Source: Psychromonas ingrahamii 37 (lineage in GTDB: Bacteria; Pseudomonadota; Gammaproteobacteria; Enterobacterales; Psychromonadaceae). From it: a stretch of DNA of 64,000 nucleotides. A model generated the notes under the pieces. The model saw only the letters and a list, made by a program, of their open reading frames with translations, made no database searches and was not told where the DNA came from. The stretch lies in contig NC_008709.1 of assembly GCF_000015285.1 (NCBI RefSeq), forward strand, positions 2,480,001 through 2,544,000, read 5' to 3'. Position numbers and translations under genes: made by a program. Shown here in pieces: positions 9,349 through 17,954 of this stretch. How positions within the stretch are numbered: position 1 is the stretch's first letter; each line of letters opens with the position of its first letter.

Positions 9349-9358
9349 CCCCGTAGGG
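9349..9358. repeat. Target-site duplication, right copy (CCCCGTAGGG)
   Basis: Second copy of the 10-mer at 3128-3137, directly abutting the IS terminus GCCCTG at 9348. Confidence 0.8.
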
Positions 9359-9486
9359 CAAGGAAAATTGCGCCAATCTGCGTTGTTATAAAATCTCTAT
9401 GTAGAATAATGAGACTTCAATTTTATGCCTGGCATCTCAGCACAATTTTTCTTGCTGACTTTGCATCTTGAAGTATCATGGGTATA
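9349..9486 (+). mobile_element. MITE copy A, right part
   Basis: Continues the MITE interrupted at 3137: the sequence GGCAAGGAAAATTG through GCATCTTGAAGTATCATGGGTATA matches the reverse complement of 43683-43820. The end is an inverted copy of the left end (TATACCCATG). Together the two parts make an element of about 325 bp. Confidence 0.8.
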
Positions 9487-9521
9487 TATGGTCAGCGCCT
9501 TTGCATCAGCTAATACCGCAC
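9487..9521 (+). pseudogene. ISAs1-family transposase remnant, continuation after the MITE
   Basis: ATG at 9488 begins MVSAFASANTA, which aligns with MVSAFAAANSV of the intact-frame transposases at exactly the point where the remnant at 2575-2940 was cut (just before the M). Homology fades after about 11 codons. Confidence 0.6.
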
Positions 9522-9524
9522 CCC

Positions 9525-10150
9525 GCTTATTATTCCGTCGTACTCTGCTCGTCCAATCCAGTAGTTCCAGATAATCAATCAGTGACAAAGGAATGCCTTA
9601 TGGTGTCTACTGAGCCTCATCGCCCAAAAAACCATACAAAAGTTTAATAGGGCCATTTTCGGGTGCCTTGGTCATGTGTTGACTTTGCGGTGCCGTGAAT
9701 GCGTTTATGGGCGAAGGTGTATTCTGAGCGCTGTATGCTGAAGGGCATTTTGGCACGTACTGGGTTTAAATCAACGTAAGCCATCCAGGTAAGTAGCGTA
9801 TGTTCATCTAATAGTGTCTGCGATTTAAAGCGCCCCTCCCACTCATTTTCAGGGAAATTATTGGAACAGTTTTAGCTGGCCCGCAAAGTGAATGCCAAGG
9901 CAATCAACCAGAAGATATCCATAATTTTTTTTCGTCATCTATTGATGATTATTTTTACTATTAATAACTGCCCTTTGAATCATCCTCCCCCTGCTTGCCA
10001 TTAGCTTACTAATGTTGGCATTGGATAAAGGCGGCTACAACGCAGAGAAACTTCTTCATCGGTTAACTCTCTGTTTTCTAATTTATTAACATGAAAAATC
10101 AGATGGTAGTGATTAGACATAATGGCATAAACGCAGGTATCAATATTAAA
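9525..10150 (-). pseudogene. REP-associated-type (Y1) transposase, degenerate
   Basis: Read on the minus strand the pieces are CVYAIMSNHYHLIFHVNKL (the Y1-family HYH metal motif), then EWEGRFKSQTLLDEHTLLTW, MAYVDLNPVRAKMPFS and, near 9590-9530, SLIDYLELLDWTSRVRRNNKRGA. This order is that of the long RAYT-like transposases common in marine gammaproteobacteria. Frameshifts and a stop separate the pieces. The 5' end is replaced by low-complexity AT-rich DNA and a 7-bp tandem repeat. Confidence 0.7.
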
Positions 10151-10188
10151 ATCAATATTAAAAATAAAGGTTAAAGTAAAAGTTAAAA

Positions 10189-10219
10189 GCGAAAGGCGAA
10201 AGGCGAAAGGCGAAAGGCG
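10189..10219. repeat. Short tandem repeat, GCGAAAG x4
   Basis: Four perfect 7-base units (GCGAAAG) followed by a partial fifth. It lies at the broken 5' end of the RAYT-like pseudogene and looks like replication slippage. Confidence 0.7.
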
Positions 10220-10282
10220 TTTAACCATCCATTGTCTGAAAGCTTTGCCGGCTGCATTTATCCTTGCCGCATAAAAAAGCAC

Positions 10283-10685
10283 GACCTACACAACAAGAAA
10301 TACAATGACAAATTTTTAGGGGATAAATTTGAACAGCTTCAGTTGGCGTCGAAGAAGTGAATAACAGGGATGTTATTCATAAAGTAAGGCGTATCACAGC
10401 CCTTTTTACACCCTCATCAGGGAAATCTGTGTTGCACGAAATTGCTTCATAATGAGCTCCTTATCATTCAAAACAGTGCCTGAAAAAACAGAGAAGCAGA
10501 TTAATATTGAGTCAATTAGATGAGTGTCCAGCTATTCCCCAGACATAAGTCCCGGGCTAATATTTTAAAAAATGGTGGTCTTAATATTAGCGGAAAATGC
10601 TAATATTAAGACCATAACAAATAAGGATAAGATCGTAGTTTCGTTGCTCTTACGATCTGCCCTTATGCTTAATGTTCGGGTTCAG
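10283..10685. other. Intergenic region before dps, no gene seen
   Basis: No convincing coding sequence. It holds two inverted repeats close to the dps 3' end (10576-10614 and about 10629-10657) and otherwise unassigned AT-rich DNA. Confidence 0.5.
10576..10614. terminator. Long perfect hairpin downstream of dps
   Basis: A 16-bp perfect stem, TGGTCTTAATATTAGC paired with GCTAATATTAAGACCA, with a 7-base loop. A second hairpin follows at 10629-10657 (AGATCGTA/TACGATCT), nearer to the dps stop. Neither has a strong T-tract, so a role in transcript end formation or mRNA stability is inferred. Confidence 0.45.
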
Positions 10686-11156
10686 TTATTTTCTAGTAGC
10701 ACGTAACATCCACGATGTTTTTTCATGAACTCGCATACGGTCTGAGACTAATGCTATTGTTGACTCATCATCTCCTGATTGTGCCAGCTTTAATACTTTT
10801 CTAGAGGTGTTAACAACTTGCTCATGCCCCTTAGTCAATAAATCAAGCATTACTTCTGAACTTGGAACACCATCAACTTCTTCGATAGAAGTGAGTCTGG
10901 AAAACTCTTTATATGTACCTGGCGCTGCGACATCTAACGTACGAATACGCTCTGCTATATCATCTACGGCAACCGCTAATTCAAGGTATTGCTCTTCAAA
11001 CATTAAGTGTAACTCTCTGAATTGTGGACCGCTTACATTCCAATGAAAGTTGTGTGTCTGTAAATACAAAGTATAAGAATCGGCCAAAAGGCATTTTAGT
11101 CCTTCAGCAATTTTATTTCTATCTTCAGTATTTATTCCTATATTGATATCAGTCAT
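10686..11156 (-). CDS. dps: Dps-family ferritin-like DNA-protection protein
   Basis: 156 residues, the size of Dps. These dodecamers oxidise and store iron using peroxide and protect DNA in stress. The ferroxidase motif is visible as [16 protein letters not shown] followed by [20 protein letters not shown], with the conserved His, Asp and Glu ligands shared between subunits. An N-terminal lysine-rich DNA-binding tail is absent, so direct DNA binding is uncertain. Single gene with its own upstream region. Confidence 0.94.
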   Translation of the reverse strand: MTDINIGINTEDRNKIAEGLKCLLADSYTLYLQTHNFHWNVSGPQFRELHLMFEEQYLELAVAVDDIAERIRTLDVAAPGTYKEFSRLTSIEEVDGVPSSEVMLDLLTKGHEQVVNTSRKVLKLAQSGDDESTIALVSDRMRVHEKTSWMLRATRK

Positions 11157-11721
11157 TTTATTTCCTTCTATGAATGAGAATTTAACGCTTTAGATCATAA
11201 CAGTTTATAACTCACAGTGACGTATTATACAGCAGATTGAACTTTGAGGTACAGACCTCCTAAGCTGCCATAGGCTCTATGTGTTCACTATTAGTTTACT
11301 CGCGTTGTGTAATTTATTTCATTTTTTGGTTTATCATTCGCCTTTACTATTACATTTTAAGCCTCTGATTACGATACTTTTTTGAAATCGGTTAATTCCG
11401 ATCAATGTTATTGTATCTATTGATTTCGACCCATATTGTCGTAATCGGGTATTAATTTTTCATTTAATCCTGTCGGTATCAAACCATAATAATCTGTAAA
11501 ATAAACATCACAATAATCAAAAAATAACCCATCCAAGTTGTTGTGATAGTTTGGCGTAAAGCAGTGAATCGCCAAATAGATCACTAGTGTGTTTCTTTGT
11601 CGGCTGGAGCGTCCTTATTAGGCTAAGAAACACTTGATAATAGTGATTAATTGAGGCGCTAAAGTAGAAATTTTCATGCACTGGGCGCTTAATAACTTAG
11701 GCTCATCTTCATTTTTATATT
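11157..11721. other. Intergenic region, no gene seen
   Basis: No supported gene. An imperfect inverted repeat lies at about 11578-11652 (GATCACTAGTGTGTTTCTT against AAGAAACACTTGATAATAGTGATT), possibly a hairpin of an unknown small element. Confidence 0.4.
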
Positions 11722-12136
11722 CTACCCACTATATTCGAAGCTGGGGGCAGAAAATGAAGGAGCACTCAGTAATGCTTTGGCATTGTTTGAAAAACCAAAG
11801 CCTTCCTTGGGAACACCTATCAAGTTGGTATCCAGCTTGCCATTCGTATTCTCATCATGAATGACGGCCATTGCATACTTACCCGGCAGGATGTCTGTAA
11901 AGTGGCAAATAGCCTGCGACTCATCAATTTTGATGATGGTAATATTAGTTGCAAAGAGCAAAAGTTTTTGGGGAAACCCTCCCAGATTCGAACAGTACGG
12001 AGACTATAGCGCCAGTGCTGTTTCTTATTTTTAGAATCTTTACGTGAATTCCAGAGTATAATGGTTGGGCAAATGCGAGGGAGGGTAAACTCGCAAAGAT
12101 CATCATCACAAACCATACGATGCATCGAACTGCCAT
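11722..12136 (-). pseudogene. DUF2141-family secreted protein, frameshifted
   Basis: The first frame (12136-11945) starts with a signal peptide (WFVMMIFASLPSLAFA) and a first strand VKILKIRNSTGAIVSVLFES. Another frame supplies WEGFPKNF, and a third (to 11722) supplies FTDILPGKYAMAVIHDENT, then NGKLDTNLIGVPKEGFGFSN and LSAPSFEYSG. The last block is the signature of DUF2141, a small extracytoplasmic beta-sandwich family of unknown function. At least two indels near 11950-12010 break the gene. Confidence 0.75.
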
Positions 12137-12791
12137 TGGGATCCGTACCTATAAGCACCTGATTGTGGAGGAAGCTGCTGATTTTCGATTGGTTGACTCA
12201 TTCATCAATTTTATCTCATTTTCAACCTGCAGATCCTGACTGGAACGCAGTGAAAACCGGGCTATTTCACCCTATTATTAAACGCTACTTTGCACACACT
12301 AGTGTGCAAAAAAAAAGTGTTTATTTAAAGTATTTATTTAAAGCATTTATAAAAATCTACATCATTTTTTATGTTGTGGAATGTTTTCTATTAACCGCAA
12401 TTTAAGTTAACAGCATGATTGGTAATATTAAAAAATCAATCACTGACCGTTAACTATCAACTTTTAATACGATATTTTACAGTCTTTTGTTATAGATTTA
12501 AGCGTTTTTCACTGGTTTTTTTTTGGCTAGTGTTGTCCGGTTTTCGATATGCCCCCTGCTTTCTTTCTTTAGCCTTATTGGGGGAGATCTCAGCTCTATT
12601 TTTGCTATTTTACACAAAAAAACCATGGAATCTGGTGAGGTTTACTCGCGGGATATGGGCTAGGTTTTTTACTCATAGCGACAATAAGCATATCGGGGAA
12701 AAAGCACGAAAGTGCGCCAGCTGTTATAACCGAACGAGTTAGAGGATAGATGCCTCCGCACATTAATACAGCTATTTTATAGGAGTAAATA
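12137..12791. other. Intergenic region with no recognisable gene
   Basis: Open frames on the plus strand at 12163-12405 and 12419-12742 have no recognisable domain, no good ribosome site and biased composition; I do not call them. A short perfect hairpin TTTGCACAC-ACTA-GTGTGCAAA lies at 12289-12310. Confidence 0.4.
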
Positions 12792-13736
12792 TTAACCCAG
12801 ACCACTTTTATCAAGTTCATCTTGCAGCAATTCCCTGCCGTTCGATTCAATATGTTTTAAAAAGGCAGAAGCGATTAAAGTGGGTCGTTTAGATGTTGAC
12901 CACATAAAAAACCAATGAGAATCTATTGGCAACTCTTTTACAGGTAAGCGCACTAATCCGCTTTGCCCACCATAGGTAAGTGTGTGAGCAGAAATAATAG
13001 AGATCCCTAATTTAGACATAACGGCATGTTTAATCGCCTCGTTACTTTCAATGGTCATTTTTATATTCGGTTGTAACTTATGCTGTTTAAACAAAGCCTC
13101 AATAGCGTAACGGGTACCTGAGCCTTTCTCCCGCATTAAAAAGGGCACCTCACACAGATCTGCCAAACTAATTGACGCCTGTTTACCTAAAGGATGGTCT
13201 TGATGGGCAATCGCCACTAAAGGGTTATCTAACAACTCTAGGCTTTGCGCATCAATATCCTGAGGCGGATGACTAAATACATAAAAATCATCCACGCCTT
13301 GTTTCATCCGTTCAATCGTTTTCTCCCTATTGCCAATATTTAACTGGATATCTATATCGGGAAATTGCTCACAAAAAGGCCCTAAAAGGTGAGGAATAAA
13401 ATACTTGGAGGTTGTCACCACGGCCAAGCGCAAGGTACCAGATTTAAACTTACGTATATATCCTAATGCCATATCTAAACGAGCAAAACTATCAAGCACC
13501 TCTACAGCAGTTTTCACTAGCTCTAAACCAACATCAGTAAAAATCAACTTACGGTTTATGAATTGATACAAAGGCTCACCAATCGCATCGCTGAGTTTGC
13601 GCATCTGAATTGAAACAGTGGGTTGAGTTAAAAAAAGCGCTTTTGCAGCTTCATTAATACTGCCTTTATCATGCACCGCCAATAAAATTTCGAGCTGCCT
13701 CATTGTGCCAACATGGGCATGAAGACGTGATTGCAT
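12792..13736 (-). CDS. LysR-family regulator, CbbR/CmpR-like
   Basis: 314 residues. The N-terminal winged helix-turn-helix is about residues 10-70 (RQLEILLAVHDKGSINEAAKAL, then LTQPTVSIQMRKL), followed by a two-lobed effector domain (GTLRLAVVTTSKYFIPHLLGPF through FMREKGSGTRYAIEA). The pattern VTTSKYFIPHLLG with FLMREKGSGTR is that of the CbbR/CmpR/RbcR group, whose members sense carbon status. It is divergent from purE-purK-SulP with two palindromic sites in between, so it probably controls that operon. The effector is inferred, not seen. Confidence 0.88.
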   Translation of the reverse strand: MQSRLHAHVGTMRQLEILLAVHDKGSINEAAKALFLTQPTVSIQMRKLSDAIGEPLYQFINRKLIFTDVGLELVKTAVEVLDSFARLDMALGYIRKFKSGTLRLAVVTTSKYFIPHLLGPFCEQFPDIDIQLNIGNREKTIERMKQGVDDFYVFSHPPQDIDAQSLELLDNPLVAIAHQDHPLGKQASISLADLCEVPFLMREKGSGTRYAIEALFKQHKLQPNIKMTIESNEAIKHAVMSKLGISIISAHTLTYGGQSGLVRLPVKELPIDSHWFFMWSTSKRPTLIASAFLKHIESNGRELLQDELDKSGLG

Positions 13737-13807
13737 AATACTTCCTCTGTTGTTTGTCTAACCCGTTGGTGTTTTCCAACCACTTGGGATCGGCCATGCA
13801 CTCTACA

Positions 13808-13823
13808 ATAGATAATAATCTAT
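13808..13823. promoter_or_regulatory. Operator candidate 1 between lysR and purE
   Basis: ATAGATAATAATCTAT, an inverted repeat (ATAGAT/ATCTAT) with a 4-base centre. It sits about 70 bases upstream of the lysR start and 185 bases upstream of purE. LysR-family sites commonly have this form. Confidence 0.45.
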
Positions 13824-13831
13824 ATTGCAAT

Positions 13832-13844
13832 TAGATAATATCTA
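13832..13844. promoter_or_regulatory. Operator candidate 2 between lysR and purE
   Basis: TAGATAATATCTA is a perfect 6-1-6 palindrome 23 bases from the first site (about two helical turns), fitting a LysR recognition-site plus activation-site arrangement. A further half-site TCTATCTAAG follows at 13851. Confidence 0.45.
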
Positions 13845-14009
13845 TTTTCATCTATCTAAGGTTCTCGTCATACTCGCCTTATCTAAAGATTGACCAACCA
13901 TTTTGACTTATATCGAGAAGTCAGCGTTAGGGATCGACTTCTCCTTTAACGTACTGATTTACATTCCAAACCACAGCGTAATAACACAATGGATAATAGG
14001 GTAATAACA

Positions 14010-14489
14010 ATGAATAAACATAAAGTCGCGATCATCATGGGTTCTCAATCAGACTGGCCTGTCTTGCGCCAAGCAACCACCCTGCTTAAGGAGTTTGGTA
14101 TCCCTTTTGAAGCGATGGTGATATCTGCTCATCGAACACCACAACGATTATATGAGTTCACCAAGTCAGCTGAAAATAACTATAGCGTGATCATCGCAGG
14201 TGCAGGTGGAGCAGCTCACCTACCTGGAATGACAGCAGCACTCACTTGTGTTCCAGTGATTGGCGTTCCTGTGCAAAGCAAAGCACTCAAAGGCATGGAT
14301 AGTTTGTTATCTATTGTTCAGATGCCAAAAGGTGTTGCTGTGGCGACGCAAGCAATTGGCGAAGCGGGCGCATTTAATGCAGGCTTATTAGCGGCTCAGT
14401 TTCTGGCAATCCACGATTCAAAATTGCAAAGCAAAGTAAAAGCATGGCGCCAGCAGCAAACTGAGAGCATTGCTTGGGAGGTGGAATAA
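14010..14489 (+). CDS. purE: N5-carboxyaminoimidazole ribonucleotide mutase
   Basis: Class I PurE, which moves the carboxyl group of N5-CAIR to carbon to make CAIR in purine synthesis. 159 residues from the ATG at 14010, preferred because the protein then begins [17 protein letters not shown]; an upstream in-frame ATG at 13989 is possible. Signatures seen: GSQSDW, the SAHRTP loop and [14 protein letters not shown], all active-site elements. Its stop overlaps the purK start (TAATG). Its operon also holds a SulP anion transporter. Confidence 0.93.
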   Translation: MNKHKVAIIMGSQSDWPVLRQATTLLKEFGIPFEAMVISAHRTPQRLYEFTKSAENNYSVIIAGAGGAAHLPGMTAALTCVPVIGVPVQSKALKGMDSLLSIVQMPKGVAVATQAIGEAGAFNAGLLAAQFLAIHDSKLQSKVKAWRQQQTESIAWEVE

Positions 14490-15619
14490 TGCGAATCGCC
14501 ATTGTCGGTTGTGGCCAGCTCTCTCGTATGATGGCCCTCGCGGGGCTGCCTCTGGGCATTCAATTTAGCTTTATTCACGATGATAAAAGCCAAAACAGAG
14601 ACTGTGTACAAGGCTTAGGCATCATAGAATATTCGCCTGACAAAATAAAAAGCACAAACAGCTATGACACTAAAGCCATCGCACAACTTTACCAAGCTCT
14701 AGGTCAACCTGATTGTATTAGCGTTGAAAAAGAGCAAGTTGACCTTGCTTTATTACAAGCATTAGCTGATTTTTGTCCTATTTATCCGTGTGTTGCAGCG
14801 ATAAAAGCTTGCCAACACCGAGGTGAAGAAAAACAGTTATTAACTGACTTAGCTATTCCAACTTCTCCTTATTTTTATAATAACGGTGCTAAGCAAGCGG
14901 TTCAGACTTTAGGTTATCCCGTTATGGCCAAATCATGCACCGAAGGCTACGACGGCAAAAACCAATGGCTGATTAAAACCCCTTCTGATGCAGTGCAGTT
15001 TGATAAGTTACAAATTGAAGATTATATCATTGAAAAGTTTATCGAATTTGATAAAGAGATATCACTTATCTCAGTGCGCAGCCAAAGTGGCCAAATCAAG
15101 CACTACTCTCTCACCGAGAATCATCATCAGCAGGGAATGTTAACACACTCAATCGCGCCCGCTCTTAATATTCCTGACTCTGTAAAGCTGCAGGCACAAC
15201 ATTATATGGAAAGCCTGCTCAACCAATTAGAGTATGTCGGCATACTGGCCATCGAGTTTTTTGTGGTTGGCGATAGCCTGATGGTTAACGAACTGGCTCC
15301 TCGCGTTCACAACAGTGGGCACTGGACTCAATTAGGCAGTATTACTTGCCAGTTTGAAAATCACATTAGGGCCTTAGCTGGACTTAATCTAGGCAGTACA
15401 GAACAGATAGCGGTGACTGGCATGTTCAACCTTATCGGCACCAAGCAGCCCCCCTTTGATGCATTAACCCAAAACAGCAAACTATATTGGTATAACAAAG
15501 CGCCTAAAGCAAAAAGGAAATTAGGGCACATTAATTTTATTGCTGAAAATCAACAATTGGTTAAACAACAGATGATCCAACTAGCTGATGCTAATCTATC
15601 ACTGACTGTTCATCATTAA
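14489..15619 (+). CDS. purK: 5-(carboxyamino)imidazole ribonucleotide synthetase (divergent PurK)
   Basis: ATP-grasp enzyme that uses ATP and bicarbonate to carboxylate AIR to N5-CAIR, the substrate of PurE. 376 residues, starting at the ATG inside the purE stop (TAATG), behind a GGGAGG ribosome site. It has GCGQLSRMM at the nucleotide-binding N-terminus, IEFF and VNELAPRVHNSGHWT in the catalytic core. The usual glycine-rich loop (KTRRGGYDGKGQ in typical PurK) reads AKSCTEGYDGKNQ here, so this is a diverged paralogue; activity is likely but not certain. Confidence 0.88.
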   Translation: MRIAIVGCGQLSRMMALAGLPLGIQFSFIHDDKSQNRDCVQGLGIIEYSPDKIKSTNSYDTKAIAQLYQALGQPDCISVEKEQVDLALLQALADFCPIYPCVAAIKACQHRGEEKQLLTDLAIPTSPYFYNNGAKQAVQTLGYPVMAKSCTEGYDGKNQWLIKTPSDAVQFDKLQIEDYIIEKFIEFDKEISLISVRSQSGQIKHYSLTENHHQQGMLTHSIAPALNIPDSVKLQAQHYMESLLNQLEYVGILAIEFFVVGDSLMVNELAPRVHNSGHWTQLGSITCQFENHIRALAGLNLGSTEQIAVTGMFNLIGTKQPPFDALTQNSKLYWYNKAPKAKRKLGHINFIAENQQLVKQQMIQLADANLSLTVHH

Positions 15620-15695
15620 CTGATGTCTAACGATTAAAAAATAATAACGAATGCTGCAGCCTATTTATGCAGTTTTTTATTTGGAGAATAATGTC

Positions 15696-17366
15696 GTGCT
15701 TGGAAATCGTTTTGAAAATATCAATCTAAAGGGCGATATTTTTGGTGGTGTCACCACTGCTATTATCTCTTTACCCTTGGCACTTGCCTTTGGTGTTGCC
15801 TCGGGCGCGGGTGCAGAGGCGGGCCTTTGGGGCGCAATTATGGTTGGTTTTTTTGCCGCCCTTTTTGGAGGCTCAACCACCTTAATTTCTGAGCCAACCG
15901 GCCCAATGACGGTGATCATGACAGCAGTATTAACCAGCATGATGGCTAAATATCCCGAAACAGGGATGGCGATGTCATTTACTGTGGTGATGATGGCTGG
16001 TGCCTTTCAAGTGATTCTAGGGACACTTAAACTCGGAAAGTACGTTACTTTAATGCCCTATAGCGTGATTTCAGGTTTTATGTCTGGTATTGGTGTTATT
16101 TTAATTATCTTACAATTATCCCCGCTCTTAGGGCATTCAGCCCCTGCAGGCGGTGTTATAGGCACACTATCGGCAATACCTGACACACTTGTAAACATGG
16201 ATTTCAGTGAGCTGTTTTTAGGCTTACTCACTCTGGCAGTACTATTTTACTTTCCTAAAAAATATAGAAAATATGTACCCGCTCAGCTGGTTGCATTAGT
16301 CGCTGTTACTCTTTTATCAGTATTTTTCTTTGATAGCGAGAGTATCCGTCGCATAGGTGAAATTCCCGCGGGGTTACCCTCTTTAGTACTGCCTCACTTT
16401 AATGCAGATATGTTTACTAATATGGTGTTAGATGCATTGGTACTAGGGACATTAGGTTGTATTGATACTCTGCTAACCGCCGTTATTGGTGATTCATTAA
16501 CACGTAAAGAGCATGACTCTGACAAAGAACTGCGTGGTCAAGGGATTGCAAATATGATTTCAGGTTTGTTTGGTGCATTACCGGGCGCGGGCGCGACAAT
16601 GGGCACAGTAACCAACATTCATGTGGGTGCTCGTTCACCTGTTTCAGGCATGGTGCGCGCCTTGGTACTTGCGTTGGTAGTACTGGTTGCAGGCGGGCTT
16701 ACCGAGCCAATTCCAATGGCAGTATTAGCCGGTATCGCCATTTACGTCGGTTTAAATATTTTAGATTGGAGCTTTATCCAACGCGCACACAAAGTCAGTA
16801 TTCAAGGCATGGCTATAATGTATGGCGTTATGTTACTCACTGTTTTTGTTGATCTGATTGTTGCTGTGGGTCTTGGCGTATTTATTTCTAATATTATCAT
16901 CATAGAGAAACTCAGTAGAGAGCAAGCGCGTAAAGTTAAAGCGATCAGTGATGCCGATGAAAACGATGTACCTCTCACGGACCATGAGCGCGTACTATTA
17001 GATAAAGCCGGTGGAAAAGTGTTATTTTTCTACTTGTCGGGTCCAATGATATTTAGCGTATCAAAAGCGATATCGCGCCAGCATGCCAGTATTTCTGATT
17101 ATCAAGTGATGATATTAGATTTAAGCGATGTGCCGATGATCGATGTCACCGTGGGCCTTGCTCTGGAAAATGCGGTAAAGGATGCACAGGATTCTAATTG
17201 TGAGGTGTTATTGTTATGCCCAAATAGGGGAACACGTGAACAATTAAAAAAATTCCATATCTTGGATTTGATAGCAAACGCTAATAATTACACACATAGA
17301 GAGCAAGCGTTACAAGCCGCACTTAACCACGTTGCAACGGAAAAATATCAAACGACCAGAAGTTAA
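15696..17366 (+). CDS. SulP-family anion (probable bicarbonate) transporter with STAS domain
   Basis: About 556 residues. I prefer the GTG at 15696 because a GGAG ribosome site lies 9 bases upstream and the protein then begins just before the first family block (NLKGDIFGGVTTAIISLPLA); the frame is open from 15651. The membrane domain covers about residues 10-410, with SEPTGPMTV and the GxGAT-type stretch LPGAGATMGTVTN. A C-terminal STAS domain follows (LILDLSDVPMIDVT-like region). SulP members include the Na+/bicarbonate transporter BicA. Location behind purE and bicarbonate-using purK, under a CbbR-like gene, favours bicarbonate over sulfate. Confidence 0.88.
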   Translation: MLGNRFENINLKGDIFGGVTTAIISLPLALAFGVASGAGAEAGLWGAIMVGFFAALFGGSTTLISEPTGPMTVIMTAVLTSMMAKYPETGMAMSFTVVMMAGAFQVILGTLKLGKYVTLMPYSVISGFMSGIGVILIILQLSPLLGHSAPAGGVIGTLSAIPDTLVNMDFSELFLGLLTLAVLFYFPKKYRKYVPAQLVALVAVTLLSVFFFDSESIRRIGEIPAGLPSLVLPHFNADMFTNMVLDALVLGTLGCIDTLLTAVIGDSLTRKEHDSDKELRGQGIANMISGLFGALPGAGATMGTVTNIHVGARSPVSGMVRALVLALVVLVAGGLTEPIPMAVLAGIAIYVGLNILDWSFIQRAHKVSIQGMAIMYGVMLLTVFVDLIVAVGLGVFISNIIIIEKLSREQARKVKAISDADENDVPLTDHERVLLDKAGGKVLFFYLSGPMIFSVSKAISRQHASISDYQVMILDLSDVPMIDVTVGLALENAVKDAQDSNCEVLLLCPNRGTREQLKKFHILDLIANANNYTHREQALQAALNHVATEKYQTTRS

Positions 17367-17954
17367 AAAGTAGATAAAGTGATTTTCTTTTTTTACTCAA
17401 AATGAATAGGCAACACGTAGTAATAAACATTAACGCTCAAATCATAATGGCTTATTTGAAATTACTACGTCACTCCTCATGCTTTGTAATGCCAACAAAA
17501 GCGATTATCTGTTTCATACATAGCTGTTAACAATTTTAATCGCTATCTTTAATAAAAAACATTCAGTGAGATTTATTCAAGGTCATAAAACGAATTAGTC
17601 AATAACAAAAAATTCACCATGAACACTTGGTTTCGCTTAACTGTAAGTGTCAAGATTTTTGTTCTACCTGTGGCAGATGGAGAATGACTAAAAGTACGGT
17701 TTTATTGGTTGATGAGCAATCTAATGATCAGGTAATAGGTATTACGCTTCCCTTTTTAATTGCAATTTAAGATAAAATACCCTGTTCAAATTGATGTTTT
17801 TGGTAAGTCGCTTTTATTTTTCCTACACTCATTCTAAAAGGTTAAGGATATATAGTTAGCTATGCTGCAGATGATTGTTGTTTACATTAATATTTATTTG
17901 ATAACTTGGTTCATTTTCAAACTGAAATTCAATAAAGGAAAAAGTACTTAAATT
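17367..17954. other. Intergenic region with gene debris
   Basis: Contains a perfect 10-bp inverted repeat, ACGTAGTAAT at 17415-17424 and ATTACTACGT at 17461-17470. It also holds tiny open frames at 17622 (MNTWFRLTVSVKIFVLPVA) and 17684 that look like the first codons of lost signalling genes. Confidence 0.45.
17684..17770 (+). pseudogene. Response-regulator receiver-domain stub
   Basis: A 28-codon frame beginning MTKSTVLLVDEQSNDQV, which resembles the first beta strand and acidic pocket of a receiver domain (usually xILLVDDExxN). It stops at once. Probably the remaining start of a deleted response regulator gene; too short to prove. Confidence 0.35.

Noticed and set aside
10001..10282. 93-codon ORF as an intact small gene
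   Set aside because: Only its middle (YAIMSNHYHLIFHV) is meaningful, as part of the broken Y1-type transposase; the rest is low-complexity DNA including a 7-bp tandem repeat.
11820..12158. 112-codon ORF on the minus strand
   Set aside because: It is one of three frames of the broken DUF2141 gene and only its middle part (WEGFPKNF) matches the family.
12419..12742. 107-codon plus-strand ORF
   Set aside because: No ribosome site, no domain, odd composition and no support from neighbours.
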